A stretch of 64,000 bases of DNA from Heliocidaris tuberculata (taxonomy: Eukaryota; Echinodermata; Echinoidea; Camarodonta; Echinometridae), in assembly GCA_025618425.1 (NCBI GenBank), contig CM046851.1, positions 8,024,469-8,088,468 on the forward strand, given 5' to 3'. The notes beneath the pieces are model-generated. The model did not search any database, had not been told where the DNA came from, and was given only the letters and a program-made list of their open reading frames with translations. Shown in pieces: positions 38,162-51,600 of the stretch. The stretch's first letter is position 1; the number at the start of each line of letters is the position of its first letter. The translations under genes were made by a program, and so were the position numbers.

Positions 38162-39655
38162 CAGGGGTGGCGGAGCGTATTTCAAAGTGGGGGGGGGGGG
38201 GGCATCAGTAAAAAAGGGGCACTTTCGGGGGAAAGGGGGCACCTACAACGGGTTAATATGCAGCGAAAATTTTTTGTGTGTGATTGGTATTACCCTACAG
38301 TCTAATCAAGGAGTTCTGTGATTACTCCTTGGTCTAATTAATATAATTATTATCAAGCACCACCTTCTTCCTTTTTATTGTGGTTCTGGACAGCTTCCCC
38401 AATACACCGGTTCGGTAATGTATTCAAATTCTATACATACCTTTCAAACAAAGGTTGTCCTTGACAACCTGAAAGCTTGCCCGAGGATTGCCGGACATAG
38501 CAACGAGTAATGTATGGATTCCAAGCATTGAACTCGTCACTAGGTGTTCAGAGAAGAAATGTGCATAAATTTGAATACATAACAGAACCGGTCTATTAGC
38601 AGTTGTGTGTAATGGTTTAACGAGTCTTTTCTATAATTCCTGCAAAATATCTCAATTCAACCTTCCTAATCCTCATACCCGAACTCCATGTAGTACATGA
38701 CAAAACACATTAAACACGCTTGTATACCATTAAATATTATAATGGGTATAGCTTGCCCGACGACTAGGAGCCTCTCGTTTATTTCGATATCAATGCGATT
38801 ACGAAATGCACATTCGAAATAGTTGTGTACATATATACACAATTGTTATGACCACAATCGAAAAGGCCCTAACAGTTGTTCTGCGACAAGTAGGCCCAGG
38901 GTAAAAAAACAGAGATAAAACTCAATGAGCAAAAACTCTGGAAAACCTTCGGATCCACTTTTGCACAATAAATATTTCCCAAATTTTCAGAATAAAAACA
39001 AATTTGAAATTTGTCGTGATGAAAACGCAAGCTAGAATGACTCCTCAAACATATTCTACCACACCCTAATGCTCGTGCCTCGCACCACCTGCGAAAAACA
39101 TTCTTATGCATAATCACTTCTTACTCTTGGGCAACAACCCTTACCAAGCATAAGTATGCATACATTAACGAGACAAACAACATTTACCTGCTGTACAAAC
39201 GTAACGCAGGCAAATAATATTCATGTGGGAGCGAGCGAAGCTAGCGAGTAAAAATTTCGGACTTTTTTTCTAATGCTGAAGTCCTTGAGTAGTGCATTAT
39301 TTACAGCGATGTAATAAAAATGACAACAGCAAATTCATTTCGGGGGAATGTTGAATAATCTTTTAATTTTAATTTAAAACAGATATATAACATATTTTAT
39401 GCGATCTGCTAGATTTCTTTATATACTGTAAGAGTGAGCGAGTTATGGGAACATTTTCAGAAAATATTGCCCTTACTTGGTGTAAATTATGGACACATTC
39501 TAGCGAGCGGAATGAGAAATCGTTTGCTGGAGGGGGGGGGGGGCATCGTGCCCCTCTTGCTGCCAGCTCCGCTGCCTTTCAATATTGTAGTAGTAATATG
39601 GGTACTTGTTACTACATAAAGCCGCACCGATTCTTTGAAGCTAGATAAGGCTCTT

Positions 39656-39686
<31 letters not shown>

Positions 39687-40273
39687 CAACAAACTGTTGG
39701 AAACTTAAGAGAAGAGGAAAAGGGCACATATTAGATAGTAAAAGGGGCACTTATCAGAATTAAAGAGGGTGCACTTATCAGAAGTAAAGATGGGGCACTT
39801 ATCAGAAGTAAAGAAAGAGCACTTATCAGAAGGAGAAAATGGGCACTTATTAGAAGGGAAAAGGGGCACCTATCAGAAGTAAATATGCACTTATCAAAGG
39901 AGAAAAGGGCATATATTAGAGAGAAAAGGGGGCAATTTTTAGACTCGAAAAGGGGCACTTATGAGAAGGAGAAAAGACTACTTAGATAAGAGATAAAAGT
40001 GCCCCTTTTCTCCTGAAAAGGGGCACTTTTCAGAAGGAGAAAAGGGCAGTTATTAGAGAGATAAGATGGCAATTATCTGATTTGAAAAGGGGCACTTTTG
40101 AGAAGGAGAAATAAGGGCACTTATCAGAAAGGAAAAGGGGCACTTTTAGTTGTAAAAAAGGCACTTATTAGAGAGAAAGGGGGATTTCTTCAGAAATAAA
40201 AAGGGCACTTTTGGGGTACTTGAAAAAGTGTGGGCAATGTGCCACCTCCCCCCCCCCCTGCGCGCTCCCCCTG
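38162..40273. mobile_element. hAT-like element, 2.1 kb, with internal minisatellite
   Basis: The left end CAGGGGTGGCGGAGCG and right end CTGCGCGCTCCCCCTG are imperfect inverted repeats, followed inward by poly-G and poly-C. The flanking 8-mers ACTACTAT and ACTGCCAT agree at 6 of 8 positions. The element lies in the centre of the inverted duplication and codes for nothing recognisable. Confidence 0.55.
39714..40215 (+). repeat. Minisatellite of 'ggggcacttatcagaag' units
   Basis: About 20 imperfect copies of a 22- to 28-bp unit, aaaggggcacttatcagaag plus a/taaag variants. A related array in reverse orientation lies at 56455-56900. Confidence 0.85.
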
Positions 40274-40979
40274 ACTGCCATGCGAGGTTTATGAAAGGGG
40301 TAGCCATACCCATACAGATTTGTAGTGTTGGAACTTGCCTTTTAGAGCATCTTGAAACTTAGGAGCAAATTACAGCATATTTAAAATTAACATTTGCAAA
40401 AAGTTAAAAAATACCTGCAAAATAAGATATTAACCAGTTTCTACATTGTCATATTACTTTATAGATATGCGAGGGAGTGTAGTGCCGTGATATTGAACTG
40501 TTGCATTCAAGAGTAGTATCAAGCACACATGCAAATCAAAGCCTACTAGAAAATTTTGATCTACATAAGAGTGTGTAAAGGCCAACCCAGTAGCATAGCC
40601 ATATTTTCAGCTGGGGGTGGGGGTGGGGGGGGGGGGGTGGGCGCCACCCCAAATGTGCTGACAGGGATCCAGCTCCTGTCGCACTCCTGTCGCACATTGT
40701 TTGAATGATGGTGGTCTTTATATGCGATCTTTGTAGTTTCCAAATAGTGCGAGAAATCGAAGCAAAAGTAAAAACTCTGACACTTTAATACAGTTTGAAA
40801 AAATGTAATTTTCTTTGTAAAATATTCTAGTTAAAATATACAAATTACAAATAGAACACCTCGCTACCCGAAAGGTGGGTGGTACATGATCTTTTTGTAA
40901 TTTCAAAATGCCTTAGCCAAAACTCCACCTCGTTAGCACATGATTACAGTTATGACCCCCCCCCCCCCATAATTTCCCT
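40274..40979. other. Spacer of the inverted duplication, nothing coding
   Basis: Poly-G/poly-C stretch near 40611-40645; otherwise unique AT-rich DNA. Confidence 0.35.
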
Positions 40980-42471
40980 GAATTCGCCCAGGCCTGTGGA
41001 TCCATGGATGGTCCCAAACAGCCGCCCTAATGTCGTGTTGTGGTCCCTATTCATTCACCAAACAGCAGTATCAATTACGAGTCAGTGTAACTTCAATTGC
41101 AGGTTCATGTAGTTTTATATATCTACAGCATTATACAAGGAATATAGTCTTGTAAATATATCGAGAAGAAGTCGAGCATGACTGCTCTCTTTAATGGTCA
41201 GTCTTGATCTCCTTTCTATATCTATCTGTGGTTCTTCTCTTATACATGTATATCAAAAGTACTAGGCATAGATACGTATAGAAGTATAGGGGTGTGGCCT
41301 ATTGGGTCAGCAATGCAATGTGGCAAGATTTAGGAGTAGACAGCGTAGGGGGCTGGTATATCTGGAAATGTTTACATTAGTCAGGAATTGGTCTGGGCGG
41401 AAGGGATAGGGGGAGATTATAAAAAAGTTGGTCTGGGGGATGGGGATTGAAGATAACATCACTATGGGAACGTGGTAACAAGGGTTATTATTGTAGGTGG
41501 TAAGAACATGAAAGGGGGAAGGGGCTTGTAGAGACTACTACTACACAACACTAATGGGGCCACCCAAAAGAGGGAAAATGAAGAATTGGTATCATCTCTT
41601 AAAAATGTATTGAAAATGAATTGGTGAGGAATTATCAGTTTATCCCTAGAAAATATACATAAATGTGACTTGGTGAAGAGTTCCCGTGACTTGGTGAAGA
41701 ATAAAGTATACCAGTTTAACCATAGGAAATGTACATGACGGTGACTTGGTGATGAGTTCCTGTGATTTGGTTAAAAATTGATATAAACAAGATAAAAACT
41801 ACTTTCGAAAAATAAACTCAAGACAATTTCAATAGCCCTGTCTATCACCTTTAGAAATGTGCCGGAACATTACAATGGCGTATTACGTAATCCGAACAAG
41901 ATTTCTATGGGCAGTACAATAAGCCTTTGAAATTGCCCTTGAGTTTATTTTTCGAAAGTAGTTTTTATCGTGTTTATACCAGTTTAACCATAGAAAATCG
42001 ACATGGCGGAGATTTGGTGATAGGTTCCCGTTACTTCGTGAATAATTGATTAAAACATTACATTTTAAAGGAAAATTTGCTAATAGAAACCAACTTAGCA
42101 TAGGAATGTAAATTTAAATATGACTAAATGAAGAGTTCCCTTCATAGAAAGCGGGGGGGGGGGGAGGGGAGAGGGGGCGATTGCCCCCCAAACTTTCTTG
42201 TTTTTATAAAGAAACACACTCCCATACGTATTATTATGCCAAACACCGCTACGACTGAGGTGGGGCCCCTCAGAGTGTCCCCCCCCCCCAAAAATGGAAC
42301 AATTCCGGCGAGCCAGGTTCCCATGACTTGGTGAATAATTAATTCCAATTTATTAATGGAATTAGTATAACATAAGACAGTGACTTGGTTAAAAAAAAGT
42401 TTATCCATAGAAAATGAACATGACGGTCACTTGGTGAAGAGTTCCAATGGGTTGGTTAAGACGTAATGATA

Positions 42472-42524
<53 letters not shown>

Positions 42525-42557
42525 TAATAATAATAATAACAATGGTAATATTAATGA

Positions 42558-42619
<62 letters not shown>

Positions 42620-44259
42620 TACTAATGATAATAATAATAATAACAATGGTGATAATAATTTAAAAACACAATAGTCCGTTCTTGTGCTACATAATTATCA
42701 CGTTATGATATAATGTCCCTATATATGAGCTTGTTTATTATTACCATTATTAATGATTTGGCGTCACCTGTGCCTGCATGGGAAGGGAAAAGCGAACTGA
42801 ATCACTGTAACCCTCGGGTCTCTTCTCCCGGTATAACTGCATAATTATGACGGTGACCGATCATAATATCTAAAGCGATTCTTCAGGTAAAAACTACGAT
42901 TGTCAATATTTCTTCTTTTATTCAACATCCAATTCAGGGTCGTGCCCCCCCCCCCCCGCCCCACCCAAGTTAAAGTCGATACACTGTGGGAGAGATCAAT
43001 GATGCCCATACACTGGTACTGTGATAACTCCTTGCTCATACGTAAATGGAGCTTTTATGTGTATGCAGCAGGCAATCCGGCACTCTTTAAATTGGCAATT
43101 CCACGCACGAGTGTACTTACTTGGTGACCTACTTCAGTTCACGCCAATATATTTTTTTCGCCGTAGAGGGCAGTCTTCATTTATTCAATTATTCAATTAC
43201 CAAAAGCAAAAACAGAAAAACAGAAAAACAGAATCAGAAAACGGGTGTTCAATTTTCAGTTTGCAAAAACGGAAAAACGGAAAAACAAAATCGGAAAAGG
43301 TGTTTAATTTTCTAATTTTTAAAAATAAAAATAAAAAAACAGAAATATAAATCAAAAAAAGGTGATCAATTTCTCATTTTTGAAAGAAAAAAATGGAAAA
43401 ACGATTCTTTTAAAAACAGTAAAACATAAAAACAATTAGTTTATTCATATTTTCGTTTTCCAATTTTTCTACCTAAAAAAAAATATTAACACACGACCGT
43501 TTTTCTGTTTGTAAAATGAAAAATTGAAACGGTTTTTTAGTCAATATTCTGTTTTTCCTTTTTCCGTTTTGGGATAGGAAAAACGAATTATCTCTATGTA
43601 CCTTGATTCTATACCCATGTGGCACTTGTACGATCTGCAAACACGCACAAATATCAGGGAAATGTAACTAAGTTACATTTCCTTGCTCTCATCTCACATA
43701 AAACCAAAAAGGTACTGCAACATTGGATTATGGAATATGGAGGTCATCATATAGTACATGTATCCACATCTACGTAGCCCTTTTCCCCAAACCTATTGTC
43801 TCATTCATGCCCTCGACCTCGGAGATATTATTCTACTGGATAATTTTCTCTTTCAGCTTGCTCAGCGAAACCATACGAACGCTATTGTCGTGAGCAAATA
43901 CATATTATGCATATGAACTTCTGCAAGACAGTGCAGAACCGGATTTCTAGCTGAGTTTGACTACGGAATTATCCAGAACTGCCATCTCCTAGATTGTATA
44001 TGTCGTCTGGGCACATGCGTCATTAGTCTAGATTCTATCCGTTTTTTATATTTGGTTTATTCCCTAACGCTGCTCTTTCTCTACACGTATATCCCACACA
44101 GAGCGCGACTCTCCACTAATCGCGCGATCCCCATAATTTCACCCGTCGAAAAATGTTTGCGACGGTCGATTTGGAAGGGCTATATCAGTTTTAGCGTTGG
44201 GGGTGTATTATTTTCTCAACGGATCGCGTTCGTGCGCGAACAGTCCAGGCAGTGGACTA
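40980..44259. repeat. Large inverted duplication, right arm
   Basis: The reverse-complement partner of 34081-37550. Its outer end (44024-44259) is the DNA immediately upstream of the start codon of transporter copy 2 at 44329. The duplicate at 34081-34320 is therefore an inverted second copy of that 5' flank without the coding exon. Private insertions at 41040-41590 and 43610-44023 are not in the left arm. Confidence 0.88.
42466..42655. repeat. (AAT)n and (CTA)n microsatellites
   Basis: AAT units to about 42555, then (CTA)n at 42559-42620, then AAT-rich again. Confidence 0.9.
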
Positions 44260-44328
44260 AGCGAGACGATGAGTTAGACCTGGTTAGATGCAGTTCAACA
44301 TCGATCGCATTCAGGTCAAATAAACAAC

Positions 44329-44491
44329 ATGGATGTGCGACGATGCAGCGCGTATCTGGCTCAGAGATGGGGATGGGTTGTCACCGTAGCTAGTTTCTTC
44401 ATGCATTTCGTCTGCTTCGGGATATACTACTGTTATAGCATAACCTTCATTGCGCTCCAGGAAGAATTTCAAACAACTTCAACCGCTACGT
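44329..44491 (+). CDS. Transporter copy 2, exon 1
   Basis: ATG in context aacaacATGg. Encodes 54 residues with membrane segment 1 (RWGWVVTVASFFMHFVCFG). Donor gtaagt follows ..accgctacgt (phase 1). The open frame running on to 44553 is intron read-through. Confidence 0.85.
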
Positions 44492-47400
44492 GTAAGTTGA
44501 CACTTGCAGGCTCCATTAAAACATGCCTTGATATCTATAGCGACCCTAGATGATATGACTGTGCATGAGTGATATACTTATTAACAAAAATGAGTGGCAC
44601 TTTATGGAATATAAACCATTTCAATTCAATTTCAATTTAATGATGAATTCATATTCAACTTTTCAATAAATAATACAGAGTAATAAATGAACAAAATAAT
44701 GTACATGTATTTTTAACAAAAATATGACATTCATGTGGTACATACATAGTATGTACTATGTATACTATACGTATTTCAGACTAATAAAAAAATGAGAGAA
44801 AAATAGAATAGAAAAATAGAAGAGTGACTATATCTGGGGAGCGTTTCATGAAAGGATTTGTCGGATATTTTTTCCGACAAGTGTTATAAGCTACTAAAAT
44901 CCTTGCATCTGATTGGCTGAGAGCAAATTTGTCAGTAAAAATCACTGACAAAATGCTTGATGAAACGCTCCCCTGAAGATGAAATGACGATAGGCCTAGA
45001 ATTATTTTGGCTAAGCGGTGAACCAGGCTAACTATATGTATATAGGAGCAGTTTTCATCTGATATGGTTTACTTTGCATCGTTTTACTTTATTAATGTAT
45101 TTTCATATTTAAATGACCATATGTAGATAATCCACGTATTTGAGTGTCCATATATCTTTTACATAATCCAGAGTATTTCAAATTTGGAAGAGTCGAGTAT
45201 GATTTTGATATAATACCGAGTAGCCTAAATATCTTTCGCTGAAAATCATGAATAATACAAATTTTTGACAGGATATACATAGATATTTATTATGAATATG
45301 TAATATTTTTTACAACACTCGAGATATTTTTTAGATCAAAAAATATTTTGTGAAGGTGCATACACACTCTTAAAATGTTGGGTAAATTTAGTTGGGTAAC
45401 TGCTGGTTGGTTAAAAATATTCCCAATTCTGGGCTATTATTAACCAACTGGACACTCGAGTGGTGTAACCAATATTGGTCAATACTTTTTACCTAAATAT
45501 TGGGCATATATTTACCAACAGTATTTGGTAATTATGGGTTGGGTACTTGTTGCCCTGTAGTTGTGTAATTTTGTCACATTTCCTTTGCCAGTTGGGTAAA
45601 TTTTGTTGGGTAACTGATGGTTGGTTAGAAATTCGCTTTTGCCCAACTTGTGGTAAATATTTTTACCCAATATTGGGGAAAACACTTATATGAATATTGA
45701 ATATTCATGAATTTTTAGTAGCGTATGGTTTGGGGTGGCCCGATTTACTAACTGTCACCGAATGCATAACAAAATATAAGGGGTATATAAAAGCTTGCAC
45801 TAGTTTGCACTAAACTAGGCGTTGTAGCGTGCGCCTGTAATCCAGCTAACAATGGAAGTTATAAACTGATTCAGCGGACCCAGGTTCGAGACTGAGTCAC
45901 GTCTTTCGGATGGTGACGTTAAAGGTCGGTCCCAGACGTAAATAATCATATCTGATTGATACACGTCTGTAAAAACCCAATTACACACACACACACTAAC
46001 TGGATATGATAGGACTAGGATAGGATAGGTTAAGATATAGGATAGGATAGCTTAAAATAGGATAGGTTAGGATTGATTAGGTTAAGACCCAGAAGGACGT
46101 AACAAGCAGATTTCATTTTTTTTTACCTAGGTTGGAGGAAAAAGGAAACAATAAATTGGGCAGCTGAATTTGCCCAACCACATGATATTTGTTACCAAAC
46201 AGCTGAACAAATAGAGGGTTGGGCAATCCTATTGGGTAAGATTGGTTGGGCAATAATTACCCAACTGAGAATATAACCAACAGTTGGGCAATTGTAGAGT
46301 TGGGTAAAATCTAATGGGTCACCAACTGATGGGCAATTTAATTTGCCCAACAACATAGTAAATGGATTGCCCAACATCAGTTGGGCAAATTTTAACCAAA
46401 AGTTGTGTGGACAGTATGTTGCCCAGTGTTGGTTAAAAATTGGGCATTTTTTTGCCCAACTTTTTTAAGAGTGCATGCAAAAACATATCACCGTACTATA
46501 AATATACATGTAACATGGTTCAAGTTATGAGGAAATCATATTCTTGGACAAAAATTGAGAAATTGTATTATCTATATAAACAAAATAATTGGTGAGTTGT
46601 GAGGGAATGACGTCACATACTCATAAAAGAGTTGCCAGTTTGTCTAGTGATTTTCAAAGTGTTCCCTAGTTTTTCATGTCGTTCAAAAAATACACAACTT
46701 TCTTATTAGTTGTCCGACTTTCCTCAAATGTTTTTTGTTCTGTTGGTCTGATTTTTCTGCTTCTGTTAAAACCACGCAATTCTTGGACCGGACTTCCCCT
46801 TTAAGAGTCCTCCAAGCAAACCCACAATGCTCGGCATGCCTGGTAACTATACTACATGTACACAGCGCTGTCGCTTCTTACGAGCTGCCCATTCTCTGGC
46901 GTTGCGAACCGCGACTACAAAAGTGCGACTACATGCTTTTCGCTGAAATTACATATATTTTTCATCTAAAAATTAAACTAAATAAAACTTCAACTATTGA
47001 TTGATTGCATTCATTAAGTTAAATTTAGTTAACCAACTTACAACTTACCCAAAACGATGATTTATTGTGTCATCTGCCCACAGTCCGTAATAGCAGAATG
47101 TAATCGCTGCACTTTTTGAAAGGTCACACCCGTGCGTAACTATACACTATACACTAAACGGTACGGAGATGGACAAGTTTTGGCAGTCAAAAGTTGAAAT
47201 TCTATACCCTGTGGACATTGCCTGATGGCTTGCTGGGGATTGAACTTCAACAAATCCATCCAAGCAATCGATTTCATGTGAGTATAACGTAAAATTGGAA
47301 GTTTAACATACATTTTAAATTAATTTTGTACATTGTTTTTAGCGACAAATGTTGAGGGGTGTCGCAATGAAAGCCTTGGTGTCCTTCGCACAGCGTCTGG

Positions 47401-48636
47401 TCGGGCTACATGCCTGGAACACTAATTTGGAAATTGAACAACACGACAACAGCGCTATGCACTTCCCAGTTTCGCTTCAGAGAGTGAATTGATTTTACTG
47501 CTGTCAAATACGGCTGATTGGAGTATTCTTAAAAATCCTTTAATCGCCATTGAAGAGAATTTTAAGCTATTAATCTTGTTTGCTTCAAAAAGAAAGCGAG
47601 GGATAACGATTTTTGTAGCCAAACTACCATGAAAAGAGGATCTAGAAAACTATCGCACGATTGAAGAAAACAAGTTGCTTGCTATCACTTTGTGCAACAT
47701 CTGAAGATCGAGGCAAACGTCAAAAAGAAGGAGAGAGAGAGAAAAAAAAGCAAGAAAGAAAGGAAAAAAAAAACAATTGCTAGGCTTTTGCTATATGGTG
47801 TTATGTATTCGGCTCCGCAAAAGCACGAACGAGGCAATCTTTTGTGCACAACTCCATTCATTTGTATAATAATATAATGTCTCGCAGACCTCATATTCTA
47901 AGACTGGATATTGATTTGTTCTTATTTATATAGATTTGCATTTATAGTTAAACTACTTCTATGTATAATTATGTACTCTACGATGTGAATGCATGTATTT
48001 TCTTATTTCCGCCTCCCTCCTTTTCCTTTTCCTTTTCCTCCTTTTCTCTTCTGCTTTTAATACCAATCTCCTCCATACACCTTAAATTTATATTACGTTA
48101 TATCTACTTGATTCTGCAAACACTATACACCTTCTTCTTAAAATTGTGTTTTTGAAAGCGCTTCCATATCAAATATTGTTCAGAATGGAATTATTAACAC
48201 ATGTGCCAAATTTGGGGCTTTTAGACAAAAGTGCACAATTTTCAAGCTATGCCGCCCTTCTGGCTATTCACGAAAATATGTCCATTTGTGATGCTTGTTC
48301 AGTTTCTCAACCGCCTCAAGAAACTGACCTTTTTCATTTCTGTTTAAAAAGTATTATTGATTGATGACCATGAATATACACAACTCCAATTCAGATAAGA
48401 AGAAAATTGGACATTACAGAAGGGAAATTGATTGTTAAAATGCCACGCAAGACGGAAGAGCTATTCTGAATATAACTGTTGTTATCTCTGGACGTATGAA
48501 AAACAGGATAGCAGGAAGAGATTATCAGTAAGAAGCGATGTAAGAAAGAAAATACAATGCCTTATTTCTTATTTTGACAGATAAAAACGATAAAGTAAAC
48601 TTAACATTATGTGCACCAGTAACCGCATCCCAAGAC

Positions 48637-48683
<47 letters not shown>

Positions 48684-51600
48684 TAGAAGTAAGGTTTTGA
48701 GAGGTCAAAAGATCTTTCTTCCCGTACTTTCTTTCATTATCTTTTAATGTTCATTTGACCGCTACGGGGTTGTTGCTAGACTACTTTTCGGGGGGGGGGG
48801 GGGGGGGGTAGACAAATATTCCGACAAGACAGAAACAAAAAATCAGAGTTTCAAATTTGTGGAGTGAGGCTCTATTCAGAAAAAAAATACACCCCAAGAC
48901 GGTTACCAGCTGGTTACAATCCCGGAATTCTTTCCAACGACTACCCTTACTCCTGAGGATAACTACCACGAGAGGGATGATCTCTCTTTGAAATATGACA
49001 TCCCCTGTAACTAGGGAGATTGACGGAGGTAGCTGTCCGGGGATGGTAGTTGTCCTAGAAGCATTATGAGCAAATAATACAAGCTAGTAGATGTAACCAG
49101 GTTACTGATGAAACACAATTGAGCTACTGCGTTGAGTAAGGGAATGAGACACCGAGAAGTTTCGTATGATTGTAATTTGAAATTAAAAGCGTTTTTATTG
49201 TTTCCAAAAAAAATTAATGAAAACTGATTAAAAGATTTTACTCGTAACACAATCGCAAAGATTTCGAAAATTCAACCTATCACGTAATCCTCACATGATT
49301 CCAAAGTGATATAAAAATAGGGTATTGAAGCTTGCCTTGAGTTGATTTCAAGAAAGTCTTTGCGATCGTGTTTCATGTTTACTTGATAATGATTTTTATG
49401 CTTCCGCCCACCGAAGGTGGTGCCGGAGGCATTATGTTTTCGGGTTGTCCGTCCGACCGTCCGTCCGTCGTCCCGCTTTCTCATTCTAGCGATAACTCAA
49501 GAACCACATGAGGTAAGAACTTCAAACTTGGTGCTAGTATGTATCACCATAGGAAGACGATCTGATTAGATTTTGGGGTACGTAGGTCAAAGGTCAAGGC
49601 CAATTTCTGAAATTTCTGAAATTTCAGGTGTTAGCCTCGTTCTAGCGATAACTCAAAAACCATTTGAGGTATGAACTTTAAACTTGGTGCTAGTATGTAT
49701 CACCATAGGAAGAGGATCTGATTAGATTTTGGGGTATGTAGGTCAAAGGTCACAAGTCAATTTCTGAAATTGCAGGTGTTAGCCTTGTTAACGCGATATC
49801 TCAAGAACCATTTGAGGTATGAACTTTGAACTTGGTACTAGTATGTATCAACATAGGAAGACGATCTCATTAGATTTTGGGGTACGTAGGTCAAAGGTCA
49901 ACGTCACAGAGGCCAATTTCTGAAATTTTAGGTGTTAGCCTCGTTCTAGCGATAACTCAAGAACCATTTGAGGTATGAACTTTAAACTTGGTGCTAGTAT
50001 GTATCACCATAGGAAGAGGATCTGATTAGATTTTGGGGTATGTAGGTCAAAGGTCACAGAAGCCAATTGCTGAAATTTCAGGAGTTAGCCTCGTTCTCAC
50101 GATAACTCAAGAACCATTTGAGGTATGACTTTAAACTTGGTACTAGTATGTATCACCACAGGAAGACGATCTCATTAGATTTTGGGGTATGTAGGTCAAA
50201 GGTCACAAGTCAATTTCTGAACTTTCAGGTGTTAGCCTTGTTAACGCGATATCTCAAGAACCATTTGAGGTATGAACTTCAAACTTGGTACTAGTATATA
50301 TCACCATAGGAAGACGATCTGATTAGATTTTGGGGTACGTAGGTCAAAGGTCAAAGGTCATAGAGGTCAATTCTGAAATTGCAGGTTTTAGCCTTTACGT
50401 GATATCTCAAGAACCATTTGATCCATTGACTTCAAACTTGGAACTAGTATGCATCACCATAATGAGACGAAGTGATAGGATTTTTGTTCACGTAGGTCAA
50501 AGGTGACAGGTCATAGAGGTCATTATACAGGTGTATATGAAATTAATGTTTTTTACCTTTGTTATCACCATATCTCAACTATTTGTATTCATGACTAGGA
50601 GGAGATAAAGTGATCAGACTTTGGGTCATAAGGTGTAAAGTCAAATGTCAAATAGGTCAATTAACATGTAATTAGAGGTTTTTTATTCTGGTTATCACAA
50701 TAATTTCAAGAACAGTTTGAGCCATCAACTGAATTTAGGCGGAGGCATATAGGAGACGCAGTCGCATTCATCTTGTTTTGTTTTTTTTAATACAGAAAAT
50801 GAACGTCTCACTCTCTCTCTTTTCTTTCAGCATGGGCGGGATCCATTCCCATCGGACTTTCGACGTTGTCGGGCGTCTTCGTAACACCGCTAATCTACCG
50901 CTTCAACAACCGTGCCGTCGCTCTGGTCGGTGTCATCCTCTGCTTCACATCGTGCATGTCGACGTCTTTGATCACTGTCTTTCCTCTCATCTACTTAACA
51001 TACAGCGTGATGTTTGGTGTCGGGAGTGCTTGCGCGTCTCTGTCATCCATGGATCTGATACTCCGGTACTTCCCCGTCACCAACTGTGCGCGTGCTACCA
51101 TGTTCGCCATGACAGGCAGTAGCGCAGGTGTGGAAGTCAAGCTTTTCCTATTATAAGCTGCTCAGCCAAAGCTCCAGCTCAAAGATATAGAATTTGGGTT
51201 GGGATCGGAGTTGGGTTTTAGGTTGGGTTTAGGTTCAGAGTTAGGCTTAGGGTTAGGAGGAGTGTTTTATTAAGAATTCAGTTAGCGAAGGATATTGACC
51301 GCAAACAAACAAAATGAAATTTAAAACAGACAAAATAAGTCACCAAACAAATCGCCGTTTTTCGCATATTTTTTCAGGTATGCTGTGTTTAGGACCCTTG
51401 ACGTACGCCCTCATCGAGCGCTGGAAATGGAGGGTCATGTTGCGCATCGTCGGGAGCCTACTCCTCGTTGTGGGCATCTCAGCCGTTATAGTCTATTATC
51501 CTCCTTCCCCTTCAACTCCAGCTCCCCTGGATACGGACGAGGATGAAACGAAGGAAGGTATGATCCGCGACCGGGCCGTTTCGCCTCCAGATAGTCATCG

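Noticed and set aside
39731..39958. Repetitive 'LLLISAPSLLLISAP' frame
   Set aside because: Translation of the minisatellite at 39714-40215.
44492..44553. Extension of transporter exon 1 beyond 44491
   Set aside because: A good gtaagt donor and exact phase match to exon 2 show that the extra frame is intron.
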